From: Embleya hyalina
GTDB taxonomy: Bacteria; Actinomycetota; Actinomycetes; Streptomycetales; Streptomycetaceae
DNA: 64,000 nt
Reading direction: 5' to 3'
Assembly: GCF_003967355.1 (NCBI RefSeq)
Contig: NZ_BIFH01000020.1
Coordinates: 248,001 to 312,000 of the forward strand
This document shows, piece after piece, positions 44,184-54,868 of the stretch (position 1 is its first letter; each line of letters starts with the position of its first letter). The notes beneath the pieces were generated by a model that ran no database searches, was not told the DNA's origin, and worked only from the letters and a program-made list of their open reading frames with translations. The position numbers and the translations under genes are program-made.

Positions 44184-44726
44184 CTACCAGCCGCCGCCCC
44201 CGGTCGTGGTGCCGCCCCACGTCCCGCCCTCGGAGCACGTGCCCGTGGGCCGCACCGTGGCCGAGCCGACCGGGTTCGGCTTCAGCACGTTGAGCTGCCC
44301 GGCCGCGATCGAACCGCCGGACAGGAACTCCGAGTAGGCGAACGTCTTGGTGATCGACTTCTTGCCCGCGGGCACGTCGATCTCCTCCTGCTTCATGCCG
44401 CCGGAGGATCCGCCGTAGGAGATGGTGATCCGGCCGCCCCGGTGCCCGTCGGCGAAGGTGATCGTGCCGATGTACGTCTCCATGAACGCGGTCCTGCACC
44501 GGACGCCGGCCAGGGTGCCGGGCGTGACGGTCAGGAACACCCCCTCGACCCGGAGATCCCCGTCGCCGGCCCTGCCGTCCGTATCGGCGGTCCCGACCGG
44601 CTCGCTCGTCTTTCCCTTCCGGTCGGCGTCCGCTCCCCGGTCCTGCTTTTGACACGCGGTCGCACCCGATACGAGTACGCCCACGACGGCCGCCGCGACG
44701 GCGGCACGACGAATTCCCCAGCCCAT
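44184..44726 (-). CDS. Putative lipoprotein, unknown function
   Basis: A 180-aa protein with a signal peptide and lipobox (VGVLVSGATAC), a charged linker, then a beta-rich domain (FLTVTPGTLAGVRCRTAFM; ITISYGGSSGG). Two further Cys (VRCR, GTCSEGG) could form a disulfide. The C-terminus is Gly/Thr/Trp-rich. GGGGGGAA precedes the ATG. It is convergent with zur (21 nt) and lies in a zinc-related neighbourhood, but no metal motif is visible. Confidence 0.75.
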   Translation of the reverse strand: MGWGIRRAAVAAAVVGVLVSGATACQKQDRGADADRKGKTSEPVGTADTDGRAGDGDLRVEGVFLTVTPGTLAGVRCRTAFMETYIGTITFADGHRGGRITISYGGSSGGMKQEEIDVPAGKKSITKTFAYSEFLSGGSIAAGQLNVLKPNPVGSATVRPTGTCSEGGTWGGTTTGGGGW

Positions 44727-44809
44727 GACGATTCCCCCCGATGGCTCGGCGGATCGTCCTCCCCAGGCGATCCGTCCGCGAACTCACGGTAGGGGAACGG
44801 ATCTTGCCG

Positions 44810-44844
44810 CACCGCCGCGCTCGCAGGACGCGAACGCGGCGGTG
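44810..44844 (-). terminator. Hairpin between the TIGR03943 gene and the lipoprotein gene
   Basis: A perfect 10-bp stem (CACCGCCGCG at 44810-44819, complement at 44835-44844) with a 15-nt loop, 26 nt after the TIGR03943 stop. Confidence 0.6.
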
Positions 44845-44870
44845 ACGGGACGGTGACATCGTCACAACGC

Positions 44871-45659
44871 CTACTCGTACGGCTCCTTCGGAGTCGGCAC
44901 CCGATCGACCTTGGCCGCGGTCAGCGCCGGCATCGCGTCGTCGGCCTGGACCTGGCCGTTGGGCAGCCAGCGGCCGGTGACCGTCACCCACGAGTCGGTC
45001 GGCGGGGCCGCGGCGCCGTGCACCTCGATCTTGCGCGCGAACGCGTCGGCCGCGCAGCAGCTGATCACCATCCGGGTCACGTACCAGGTGCCCGCGCTCT
45101 TGCCGGGTGTGACGAAGCCGGTGAGCTGGACGTCGCGGTCCTTCAGCGGCGCGGCGGTGTCCCACACCGAGCGGATCAGGAAATCGGCCAGGGTCATCGG
45201 CAGCGGGTCCCCCGGCGGCAGCGCGGGAAAGCCGGCGTCGTTGTTCGCGGCGGCCGGCTTGGCCACCACGTTGTCCGAGCGCGAGGCGGTGTACGACCCC
45301 AGCGCGGGCGGCGCGATCAGGAACAGCGCGAGCACCGGCAGACACAGCAGCCAGGCCGCGCGCGGGCCCGCCGAGTGGTCGTGCCCGTGCCCGGCCTCGT
45401 CGGCCGCCGGGGCGGGCGCGACGGGCTCCCCGTCCGCCGCGTGCGCGTGCCCGGCGTCCGCCGCCGGTTCCACCGCCCGCCGCTGGATCCCGTCCCGGAC
45501 CGCCGAGACCAGGCCGACCAGGAGCAGGATCGCGCCCGCCGCGATCAGCGCGGGCCGCAGGCCGTCCTTGACGTAGCGCAGATACATGTCGGTCAACGAG
45601 ATCCGCAGCAGCGCGCCGCCGATCAGGATCAACAACACCGCCTGAACGTCCCGCCTCAC
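44871..45659 (-). CDS. TIGR03943/DUF1980 family protein (putative metal-linked permease partner)
   Basis: A 262-aa protein. Two N-terminal helices (VLLILIGGALLRI; ALIAAGAILLLVGLVSAV) are followed by a His-rich cytosolic loop with HAHAADGE and GHGHDHSAG. A third helix (AWLLCLPVLALFLIAPPALG) leads to an external domain with the family motif SCCAADAFARKIEV. The GTG start overlaps the UPF0718 stop (GTGA), so the two are co-translated, as in Bacillus YcgR/YcgQ-type pairs. The His-rich loop and zinc-operon neighbours suggest zinc or another divalent metal; this is inference. Confidence 0.82.
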   Translation of the reverse strand: MRRDVQAVLLILIGGALLRISLTDMYLRYVKDGLRPALIAAGAILLLVGLVSAVRDGIQRRAVEPAADAGHAHAADGEPVAPAPAADEAGHGHDHSAGPRAAWLLCLPVLALFLIAPPALGSYTASRSDNVVAKPAAANNDAGFPALPPGDPLPMTLADFLIRSVWDTAAPLKDRDVQLTGFVTPGKSAGTWYVTRMVISCCAADAFARKIEVHGAAAPPTDSWVTVTGRWLPNGQVQADDAMPALTAAKVDRVPTPKEPYE

Positions 45660-46744
45660 AACAACCACCATCCGACGACGTAGCTCGCGACGATCGCCAC
45701 CACGAACGTCGCCGAGGAGAACCGGGCCGCGAAACCGCGCCCGAAGGTGCCCGACTGGAGCGCGATCAGCTTCACGTCCACCATCGGGCCGACCACCATG
45801 AAGGCCAGTTTCGCGGTCGGCGAGAAGCCGAGCAGGCTCGCCGCCACGAACGCGTCCGCCTCCGAGCACACCGCGAGCACCACGGCCAGGAAGGCCAGCG
45901 CGAGCACCGCGAACCAGGGCGAGCCGGAGACCGCGTCGATCACGTGCTTGGGCACCGTGACGTTGAGCGTCGCGGCGGTGATCGCGCCGACCACCAGGAA
46001 GCCGCCCGCGTGCAGGAAGTCGTGCTGGAGCGCGAGCCGGAAGTTCTCCCACCTGCCGTTGCCGCCGTGATCGTGCGGACGGCGCATGGGCTTGATCCAC
46101 TCCGGCCGGCCGAACCGGGCCCACAACCAGCCCATCAGCACCGCCGTGCCGAGCGAGGCGACGAAGCGGGCGAGCACCATCTCGGGCTGCTTGGGGAAGG
46201 CGACCGCGGTCGCGGTCAGCACGATCGGGTTGATCGCGGGCGAGGACAGCAGGAACGCCAGCGCCGCGGCGGGCGCGACCCCGCGCGCCATGAGCCCGCC
46301 GGCCACCGGCACCGACGCGCACTCGCAGCCCGGCAGGATCGCCCCGGCGGCGCCCGCGACCGGCACCGCGAGGGCTTGTCGTTCGGGCAGCACCTTGGTG
46401 AACACCGAGGGCGGTACGAACGCGGTGATCGCGGCGGACAGCAGGGTGCCCAGAACCAGGAACGGCAGCGCCTGGACGGAGATCGCGACGAACACGGTGG
46501 CCCAGGTCTGCACCGCGGGCGTGCCGAGCCGATCCACGATCCACGGCTGCGCGAACAGCAGCACGAGCAGGGCGAGTACGAAGAATTCGAGTTGGCCCGG
46601 CCGCCACCGCTCGGCGGGCGGGCGACCGGGTGCCGCGGACCCGGCGGTCGCGGCCGACGACTCGGCGCCACGGAGTGGCGGGGGCGCCACCCGAGCGGCG
46701 GCGGCGGGGCGCGGCGGCGCGCTCTTTTCGAACATGACGTTCAT
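45656..46744 (-). CDS. UPF0718/DUF318 family permease
   Basis: A 362-aa membrane protein with about eight to ten helices. The family fingerprint LPGCECASVPVAGGLMARG is complete, including the paired Cys, and SSPAINPIVLTATAVAFP follows. The N-terminal ~50 residues are Ala/Pro-rich and hydrophilic. A central cytosolic loop contains RRPHDHGGNGRW. The ATG at 46744 lies inside a 21-bp palindrome and has no ribosome site, so it may be leaderless; an ATG three codons on (46735) is the alternative. It acts with the TIGR03943 protein; the substrate is unknown. Confidence 0.85.
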   Translation of the reverse strand: MNVMFEKSAPPRPAAAARVAPPPLRGAESSAATAGSAAPGRPPAERWRPGQLEFFVLALLVLLFAQPWIVDRLGTPAVQTWATVFVAISVQALPFLVLGTLLSAAITAFVPPSVFTKVLPERQALAVPVAGAAGAILPGCECASVPVAGGLMARGVAPAAALAFLLSSPAINPIVLTATAVAFPKQPEMVLARFVASLGTAVLMGWLWARFGRPEWIKPMRRPHDHGGNGRWENFRLALQHDFLHAGGFLVVGAITAATLNVTVPKHVIDAVSGSPWFAVLALAFLAVVLAVCSEADAFVAASLLGFSPTAKLAFMVVGPMVDVKLIALQSGTFGRGFAARFSSATFVVAIVASYVVGWWLL

Positions 46745-46748
46745 GTTC
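46728..46748. promoter_or_regulatory. Perfect palindrome over the UPF0718 start codon
   Basis: CGAACATGA-CGT-TCATGTTCG, a perfect 9-3-9 inverted repeat, covers both candidate ATGs of the UPF0718 gene. This is an operator-like placement for a repressor that blocks start or translation. The regulator is unknown; a zinc-type regulator is possible but the sequence is not a standard Zur box. Confidence 0.55.
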
Positions 46749-46868
46749 GCATCGATCGCGACGCCGCCGCTCGCTCCACACCCCGCTTTGCGAAGCTTTC
46801 ACGCTTCGGCAGTCGCGACTTCGGGAGTCGGCCGGCCGAGAACCGGCATTTCGGGCCGTCGAGCCCAA

Positions 46869-46904
46869 GGGCCCGAGACCCGGGCCTCGGGCCCGAGACC
46901 CGGG
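46869..46904. repeat. Tandem 16-bp GC-rich repeat after uppS
   Basis: GGGCCCGAGACCCGGG occurs at 46869-46884 and 46889-46904 (20-bp period), with a diverged third unit running toward 46920. The units are partly self-complementary and lie just beyond the uppS stop (46915), so they probably also act as its terminator. A TCGGCCGGCCGA palindrome is at 46828-46839. Confidence 0.6.
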
Positions 46905-46914
46905 AGCCCGAGTC

Positions 46915-47802
46915 TCAGGAGCCCGACGACACCGGTTCCGGCGCGGTGACCGCGTTCGGCAGCGCGCCGCCGTAGCGGCGGTCGCGCGACGCGTACGTCT
47001 CGCACGCCTGCCACATGTGCCGCCGGTCGAAGTCCGGCCACAACACGTCGAGGAAGACCATCTCGGCGTAGGCGGACTGCCACAGCAGGAAGTTGGAGGT
47101 GCGCTGCTCACCGGAGGAGCGGATGAACAGATCGACATCCGGCATGTCCGGTTCGTCGAGATACTTGGCGAACGTCTTCTCGTCGACCTTCTTCGGGTCG
47201 AGCCGGCCCGCCTTGACGTCCTCGGCGATCAGCGCGGCGGCGTCCGCGATCTCGGCCCGTCCGCCGTAGTTGATGCACATCGCCAGGGTCAGGCGGGTGT
47301 TGTCCTTGGTGCGCTCCTCGGCGATCTCCAACTCCTTGATCACGCTCGCCCACAACCGGGGTCGCCGGCCGCACCAGCGGATCCGCACACCGAGTTCGTC
47401 CATCTCGTCGATCCGGCGGTGGATCGTGTCGATGTTGAAGCCCATCAGGAAGCGCACCTCCTCGGGCGAGCGCTTCCAGTTCTCGGTGGAGAACGCGTAC
47501 GCGGAGACGTACTTGACGCCGATCTGGGCGGCGCCCTCGACCACGTCGAACAACGACGCCTCGCCCGCGGTGTGCCCGTCGGTGCGGGCCAGGCCGCGCT
47601 CCTTGGCCCAGCGGCCGTTGCCGTCCATCACCAGCGCGACATGCCTGGGCACCAGATCGGCCGGGATGTCCGGCGGCAGCGCGCCCTCGGCGTGCGGCTT
47701 GGGGTCGCGGTAGTGCCGCTGCTCGCGAGCGGCCCGGGCGGGCGCCGACTCGGCCCGCCGACGGCGGGGGAACAGGCCGAAGCGGCCACGCGACTGACTC
47801 AC
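46915..47802 (-). CDS. uppS: Isoprenyl diphosphate synthase (undecaprenyl diphosphate synthase family)
   Basis: A 295-aa cis-prenyltransferase making the lipid carrier for cell-wall synthesis. Catalytic start [30 protein letters not shown] and C-terminal [15 protein letters not shown] are all present. The N-terminal ~45 residues are a basic extension ([15 protein letters not shown]). The GTG at 47802 has GGAGAG upstream and overlaps the recO stop (GTGA). Confidence 0.95.
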   Translation of the reverse strand: MSQSRGRFGLFPRRRRAESAPARAAREQRHYRDPKPHAEGALPPDIPADLVPRHVALVMDGNGRWAKERGLARTDGHTAGEASLFDVVEGAAQIGVKYVSAYAFSTENWKRSPEEVRFLMGFNIDTIHRRIDEMDELGVRIRWCGRRPRLWASVIKELEIAEERTKDNTRLTLAMCINYGGRAEIADAAALIAEDVKAGRLDPKKVDEKTFAKYLDEPDMPDVDLFIRSSGEQRTSNFLLWQSAYAEMVFLDVLWPDFDRRHMWQACETYASRDRRYGGALPNAVTAPEPVSSGS

Positions 47803-48551
47803 GATCTCTCCACCAATCTCAACGAGCGGATACCCCGCTCCAGGTGCCATTGCAGATACGCGGCCACCAGGCCGCTGCCCTCGCGCCGGTGCCGCGGCTC
47901 GCTCGCGTCGGCTCGGCCCCAGTCGCCGGTCAACAGCGCACCGAGCAGGGAAAGGGTCTCGGGTGAGGGTACGACGGATCCGGCCGGCCGGCAGTCGCCG
48001 CACACCGTCCCGCCGCCCTGGACGGTGAAGAACCGGTTCGGTCCGTCCAGGCCGCAGCGGGCGCAGTCGGCGAAACTCGGCGCGTAGCCGGCCACCGCGA
48101 GCGAGCGCAGCAGGAACGCGTCGAGGACCAGACCGGGCTCGTGGGTGCCCGACGCCAGCGTGCGCAGCGCGCCGATCAGCAGCAGGTATTGCTGCAACGC
48201 GGGCTGGCCGCGCTCGTGGTCGGTCAGGCGCTCGGCGGTCTCCAGGATCGCCGTGCCCGAGGTGTACGCGGCGTAGTCGAGCGCGAGCCGACCGCCGTAC
48301 GCGCCCAGGGTCTCGGCCTGCGTGATGATCGGCAGGCCGCGCCCGGGGAAGTCGCTGCCCCGGGTGAAGAACTGGACGTCGACGTGGGCGAACGGCTCCA
48401 CCCGGGCGCCGAACTTGGACTTGGTCTTGCGCACCCCGCGCGCCACGGCGCGCACTATCCCGTGGTCGCGGGTCAACAGGGTGATGATGCGGTCGGCCTC
48501 ACCCAACTTCTGGGCTCGCAACACGACACCCTCGTCACGGAGGAGGCTCAT
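47799..48551 (-). CDS. recO: DNA repair protein RecO
   Basis: A 250-aa recombination mediator. The N-terminal OB fold reads [20 protein letters not shown] then [17 protein letters not shown]-terminal zinc site has CARCG...CGDC. It loads RecA with RecR at single-strand gaps. It precedes and overlaps uppS. Confidence 0.95.
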   Translation of the reverse strand: MSLLRDEGVVLRAQKLGEADRIITLLTRDHGIVRAVARGVRKTKSKFGARVEPFAHVDVQFFTRGSDFPGRGLPIITQAETLGAYGGRLALDYAAYTSGTAILETAERLTDHERGQPALQQYLLLIGALRTLASGTHEPGLVLDAFLLRSLAVAGYAPSFADCARCGLDGPNRFFTVQGGGTVCGDCRPAGSVVPSPETLSLLGALLTGDWGRADASEPRHRREGSGLVAAYLQWHLERGIRSLRLVERS

Positions 48552-48614
48552 GCTCCCATTGTGCCGCGCGCGGCCGACGTACCGCGTCGGCCGGTCCCCT
48601 CGCGGGCCCGCGGG

Positions 48615-49223
48615 TCACGGGCCCGCGAGCACGTGGTCGACGCGGGCGCGGCCGAGCCCGAGTTGGTCGCCGGCGTGGTACAGGATCACCCGATGCGCCG
48701 GGTCGTACGCCCCGCAGGCCAGCGCCACCCGGGCCGCGACGCCGACCAGGTGCTCGCGCCCGGCGACGGCGAGGTGCGGGGCGATCTCGGCGAGCGCCCA
48801 CGCGGTGTCCTGGGGCAGGTGCGCGCCGACGTCGACGGCGAGCGCGCACGCGTCGTAGCTCGGCATGCCGGCGGCCCGCACCGCCTCGACCGCCGCCGCA
48901 CGGACCGCGTCCACCTCCTGCGGCTCGTCGTCGACGGCGGCCACCACGGCCACCACCAGCGTGCGCACCGCCTCGCGCAGGAGCAGGGTCAGCGCCCGGG
49001 CGGTCGGCGTCTCGAGGACCGCGACGTCGTGCCGGGTGCAGCACACCGCGCACTCGACGCCGGAGCCGGCCCGCCCGAGCGGGATCAGCGCGACGCCGAA
49101 CAGCACGAGCCGACGCCGACCGCCGCCCTTGCGAAAGCGCCGATCGCCTCCGCACGCCGGACAGTGGAACTCGCCGTCACCGATCGCCGATCGGATGGTC
49201 CGGATGCCCACGACGAAGAACAT
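48615..49223 (-). CDS. Zinc-ribbon, TerB-like protein of unknown function
   Basis: A 202-aa protein. After a short hydrophobic start (MFFVVGIRTIRSAIGDGEF) come two zinc-knuckle pairs, CPACGG and CAVCC. An all-alpha ~130-residue domain follows, with Asp/Glu pairs (DDEPQEVDAV, AHLPQDTAW) at positions like those of TerB. Such proteins are widespread in streptomycetes beside recO. The ATG at 49223 follows GGGGGC. The function is unknown; metal sensing is possible. Confidence 0.72.
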   Translation of the reverse strand: MFFVVGIRTIRSAIGDGEFHCPACGGDRRFRKGGGRRRLVLFGVALIPLGRAGSGVECAVCCTRHDVAVLETPTARALTLLLREAVRTLVVAVVAAVDDEPQEVDAVRAAAVEAVRAAGMPSYDACALAVDVGAHLPQDTAWALAEIAPHLAVAGREHLVGVAARVALACGAYDPAHRVILYHAGDQLGLGRARVDHVLAGP

Positions 49224-49403
49224 GGTGCCGCCCCCTGCGTCCCGCGCGGCGGAGAGCCTTCTGCCCGCCTGCTTCGATGCTGCCACGAATTTCACGAAGC
49301 GTCATCGAAAGCGGACAGATGGTTACTTTTTCCCGGCGCGGAACGGGGCTGACCTGCATCGGAGCCGATCGGGTCGGCGAGGATCGGCAGGGGCCGACGG
49401 ACG

Positions 49404-50351
49404 TCAGTAGGGCCGGTCGCCCAGGATCGCCGCGCGCTCCATCACCCGCACGTGCGGGTGGTAGTCGTTGACCGCGTAGTGCTGGGTGGCCCGGTTGTCC
49501 CAGAAGGCGACCGTGTCCGGCGCCCAGCGCAGCCGGACCTGGTACTCGGGCGTCATCGCCTGCCGGAACAGCACCCCGAGCAGTTCCTCGCTCTCCGCCT
49601 CGGGCAGCCCGACGATGTGGTCGGTGAAGATCCCGTTGACGAACAGCGTGCGTCGACCGGTCACGGGGTGGGTGCGCACCACGGGGTGCTCCACCGGCGG
49701 GAACTCCCGGCGCCTGGCCGCCAGTTGCTCGGCGTCGAGACCGTGCCCGAAGGCCAGGGTGAAGTCGTGCACGGCGGTCAGGCCGGCCAGTCGCTCCTTC
49801 AGGTCGGCCGGCAGCGCGTCGTAGGCGGCGCCCATGTCCGCCCAGACCGTGTCACCGCCCCGCTCGGGCACCTCGACCGCGCGCAACACCGAGCCGAGCG
49901 CGGGCCGTTCGCGCCAGGTGACGTCGGTGTGCCAGATGTTCTCCACGCCCACCGAGGCGGCGTCCTTGGCGAATCGCACCACCTCGGGCACGTCCCCCTG
50001 CCCGAGGAAGGGGTGCACCTCCAACTCGCCCCACAGGCGGGCGAAGGCGCAGTGCTGCGCGGGGGTGATCGGCTGGTCCCGAAAGAACAGCACCTTCCAT
50101 TCGAGCAGGGCGCGGTCGAGTTCGGCGAACAGTTCGGGGCCCACCGGTTCGGCGAGCGAGACGCCGCGGATCTCGGCGCCGATCAGGTCGCCGTACGGGA
50201 CGAGTTCGAACCGGGTGTACGGCTCGGACCCGACGCCCTCGGGTAGCCGGCGCAGCGGTCGCGGTCCCGGCATCAGGCCGCGGTCGGCGATCCGACCGCG
50301 CCCGGGGGCGGCGGGCGCGGCGGGGGTACCGGGGGCGGTGGATGACGTCAT
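49404..50351 (-). CDS. TauD/TfdA-family Fe(II)/2-oxoglutarate dioxygenase
   Basis: A 315-aa enzyme. The iron ligands are IWHTDVTW (HxD) and TQHYAVNDY (distal His), with the 2-oxoglutarate Arg in VRVMERAAI. Length and blocks fit the taurine/sulfonate and 2,4-D dioxygenase branch. GGGAGGG precedes the ATG. No sulfonate transporter is adjacent, so the substrate is open. A 20-bp palindrome 33 nt upstream suggests dedicated control. Confidence 0.87.
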   Translation of the reverse strand: MTSSTAPGTPAAPAAPGRGRIADRGLMPGPRPLRRLPEGVGSEPYTRFELVPYGDLIGAEIRGVSLAEPVGPELFAELDRALLEWKVLFFRDQPITPAQHCAFARLWGELEVHPFLGQGDVPEVVRFAKDAASVGVENIWHTDVTWRERPALGSVLRAVEVPERGGDTVWADMGAAYDALPADLKERLAGLTAVHDFTLAFGHGLDAEQLAARRREFPPVEHPVVRTHPVTGRRTLFVNGIFTDHIVGLPEAESEELLGVLFRQAMTPEYQVRLRWAPDTVAFWDNRATQHYAVNDYHPHVRVMERAAILGDRPY

Positions 50352-50383
50352 GGCAGAGCCCTCCCTGGAGTAGAGGGCCGCAC

Positions 50384-50403
50384 TTTAACTCAGCCGAGTT
50401 AAA
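50384..50403. promoter_or_regulatory. Palindromic operator candidate upstream of the TauD-like gene
   Basis: TTTAACTC-AGCC-GAGTTAAA, a perfect 8-4-8 inverted repeat that is mostly AT in a GC-rich context, 33 nt before the dioxygenase start and 91 nt from the leuA stop. It is most likely the binding site of a GntR-, MarR- or similar dimeric regulator not encoded nearby. Confidence 0.65.
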
Positions 50404-50494
50404 TGGGGAATGGCGTCGAACCGGCCGGACACGACGAGAACGGCGGCCCCCGGTCGCCCGGGAACCGCCGTCGTCTCGCCTCACCGCGTCGAGG

Positions 50495-53315
<2,821 letters not shown>

Positions 53316-53333
53316 CCCGCCCCTTCGGGCGGG
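53316..53333. terminator. Bidirectional terminator hairpin
   Basis: A perfect 7-bp stem with a CTTC tetraloop (CCCGCCC-CTTC-GGGCGGG) immediately after the membrane-protein stop and 22 nt before the era stop. Confidence 0.75.
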
Positions 53334-53354
53334 ATTGCGAGGGCGGGCTCGGGG

Positions 53355-54305
53355 TCAGAAACCGAGCTTGCGCAGCTGCTTGGGGTCGCGCTGCCAGTCC
53401 TTGGCCACCTTCACGTGAAGGTCCAGGTAGACGGGCGTCCCGAGCAGCGCCTCGATCTGCTTGCGGGCGCGCGTGCCCACGTCCTTGAGCCGCCCGCCCT
53501 TGTGCCCGATGACGATCGCCTTCTGGCTGGGCCGCTCGACGTAGAGGTTCGCGTGCACGTCGAGCAGCGGCTTGTCGGCGGGCCGGTCCTCGCGCGGGAT
53601 CATCTCCTCGATGACCACCGCGAGCGAGTGCGGCAGTTCGTCGCGCACACCTTCGAGCGCCGCCTCGCGGATCAGCTCCGCGGCCATCACCATCTCGGGC
53701 TCGTCGGTCAGCTCGCCGTCCGGGTACAGCGGCGGGCCGGCCGGCAGCAGCGGCATCAGCAGGTCGGCGACCAGGGTCACCTGGCTGTCGCCGACCGCGG
53801 AGACCGGGATGATCTCGGCCCACTCGATGCCGACGTCCTCGCCCATCTTCTGCACCGCGAGCAACTGCTGGACCAGCGTCTGCGGGTCCACGAGGTCGGT
53901 CTTGGTGACGATCGCGACCTTGGGCGTGCGCTTGGCCTCGGCCAGCTCGGCCGCGATGAAACGGTCGCCGGGACCGACCTTCTGATCGGCCGGGATGCAG
54001 AAGCCGATCACGTCGACCTCCGCCCAGGTGGCCCGGACCAGGTCGTTGAGCCGCTGGCCGAGCAGGGTGCGCGGCTTGTGCAGGCCGGGGGTGTCGACCA
54101 GGACGAGCTGGCCGTCGGGGCGGTGCACGATGCCGCGCACCGTGTGCCGGGTGGTCTGGGGGCGGCCCGACGTGATCGCCACCTTGGTGCCCACCAGCGC
54201 GTTCGTCAGGGTGGACTTGCCGGCGTTGGGGCGGCCCACGAAGCACGCGAAGCCCGAGCGGTGGACGGGTGCGGAGGGGTTGGGGCGATCACTCATGGGT
54301 GACAT
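53355..54305 (-). CDS. era: GTPase Era
   Basis: A 316-aa GTPase needed for 16S rRNA/30S maturation. G motifs are GRPNAGKST (G1), DTPG (G3) and TKTD (G4); the C-terminal KH domain ends GTPVYLDLHVKVAKDWQRD. Length is normal. Starts at 54305 and 54296 are both possible. Confidence 0.95.
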   Translation of the reverse strand: MSPMSDRPNPSAPVHRSGFACFVGRPNAGKSTLTNALVGTKVAITSGRPQTTRHTVRGIVHRPDGQLVLVDTPGLHKPRTLLGQRLNDLVRATWAEVDVIGFCIPADQKVGPGDRFIAAELAEAKRTPKVAIVTKTDLVDPQTLVQQLLAVQKMGEDVGIEWAEIIPVSAVGDSQVTLVADLLMPLLPAGPPLYPDGELTDEPEMVMAAELIREAALEGVRDELPHSLAVVIEEMIPREDRPADKPLLDVHANLYVERPSQKAIVIGHKGGRLKDVGTRARKQIEALLGTPVYLDLHVKVAKDWQRDPKQLRKLGF

Positions 54306-54388
54306 TGTCGCTCAAGCCGCGAGCGTTCCTCGCCGCGCGGGTCGGTCGCGGTCGCGCCGGCCGGGGGGAGGCGGGCCCGGGGGCGGCC

Positions 54389-54748
54389 TCAGACCGTCAC
54401 GATCGTGCGCACGACCGCGTCCGGACCGGCGGACAGGATCGGCGTGCCGGCGCCGCCGAGGTCGCGCACCGCGTCCCGGTCGGCCTCGGTCACGGTGTCG
54501 TCGGTCCCGACGATCGCCGCCGCCTCCAGGCCGCGCGCGCCGCCCGCGACGGCCATCGCGACCGCCGTGCGCAGCGCGGACAGCTCCAGCGAGGGCAGCG
54601 CGACCGTCGACGCGGTGTAGGTGCGCCCGGTCTCGTCCCGTACCGCGGCCCCCTCGTCGGCCCCGTTGCGCGCCCGGGTGGCCCGGGCCAGCGTGACGAT
54701 CTTGGCGTCCTCGGGGTCGACGACGAACTCGGGCGTCTCGGCGCTCAC
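54389..54748 (-). CDS. Cytidine-deaminase-like protein lacking zinc ligands
   Basis: A 119-aa small CDA-fold protein (ARNGADEGAAVRDETGRTYT, then ALPSLELSALRTAVAMAVA). At the active site where working enzymes read CAERTA (zinc Cys and catalytic Glu) this reads SALRTA, and no PCxxC block follows (it reads GTPILSAG). It is therefore unlikely to deaminate. A good ribosome site (AGGAG) precedes the GTG. Its place between era and corC is conserved in streptomycetes, so it is probably a maintained non-catalytic protein. Confidence 0.82.
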   Translation of the reverse strand: MSAETPEFVVDPEDAKIVTLARATRARNGADEGAAVRDETGRTYTASTVALPSLELSALRTAVAMAVAGGARGLEAAAIVGTDDTVTEADRDAVRDLGGAGTPILSAGPDAVVRTIVTV

Positions 54749-54868
54749 GGGGGCTCTCCTGTTCGGCGCGGTACGAATGCCGACACAGTAACTTGCCACC
54801 GCCGATGCCCGGTGGACCGGTCCGGACCGGTCCACCGAGCCGTCGTCACCGCCCCCGCCGACCGGACG

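Noticed and set aside
49404-50351. TauD gene as part of a biosynthetic gene cluster
   Set aside because: Neighbours are housekeeping genes (recO, leuA); no synthase or tailoring genes accompany it.
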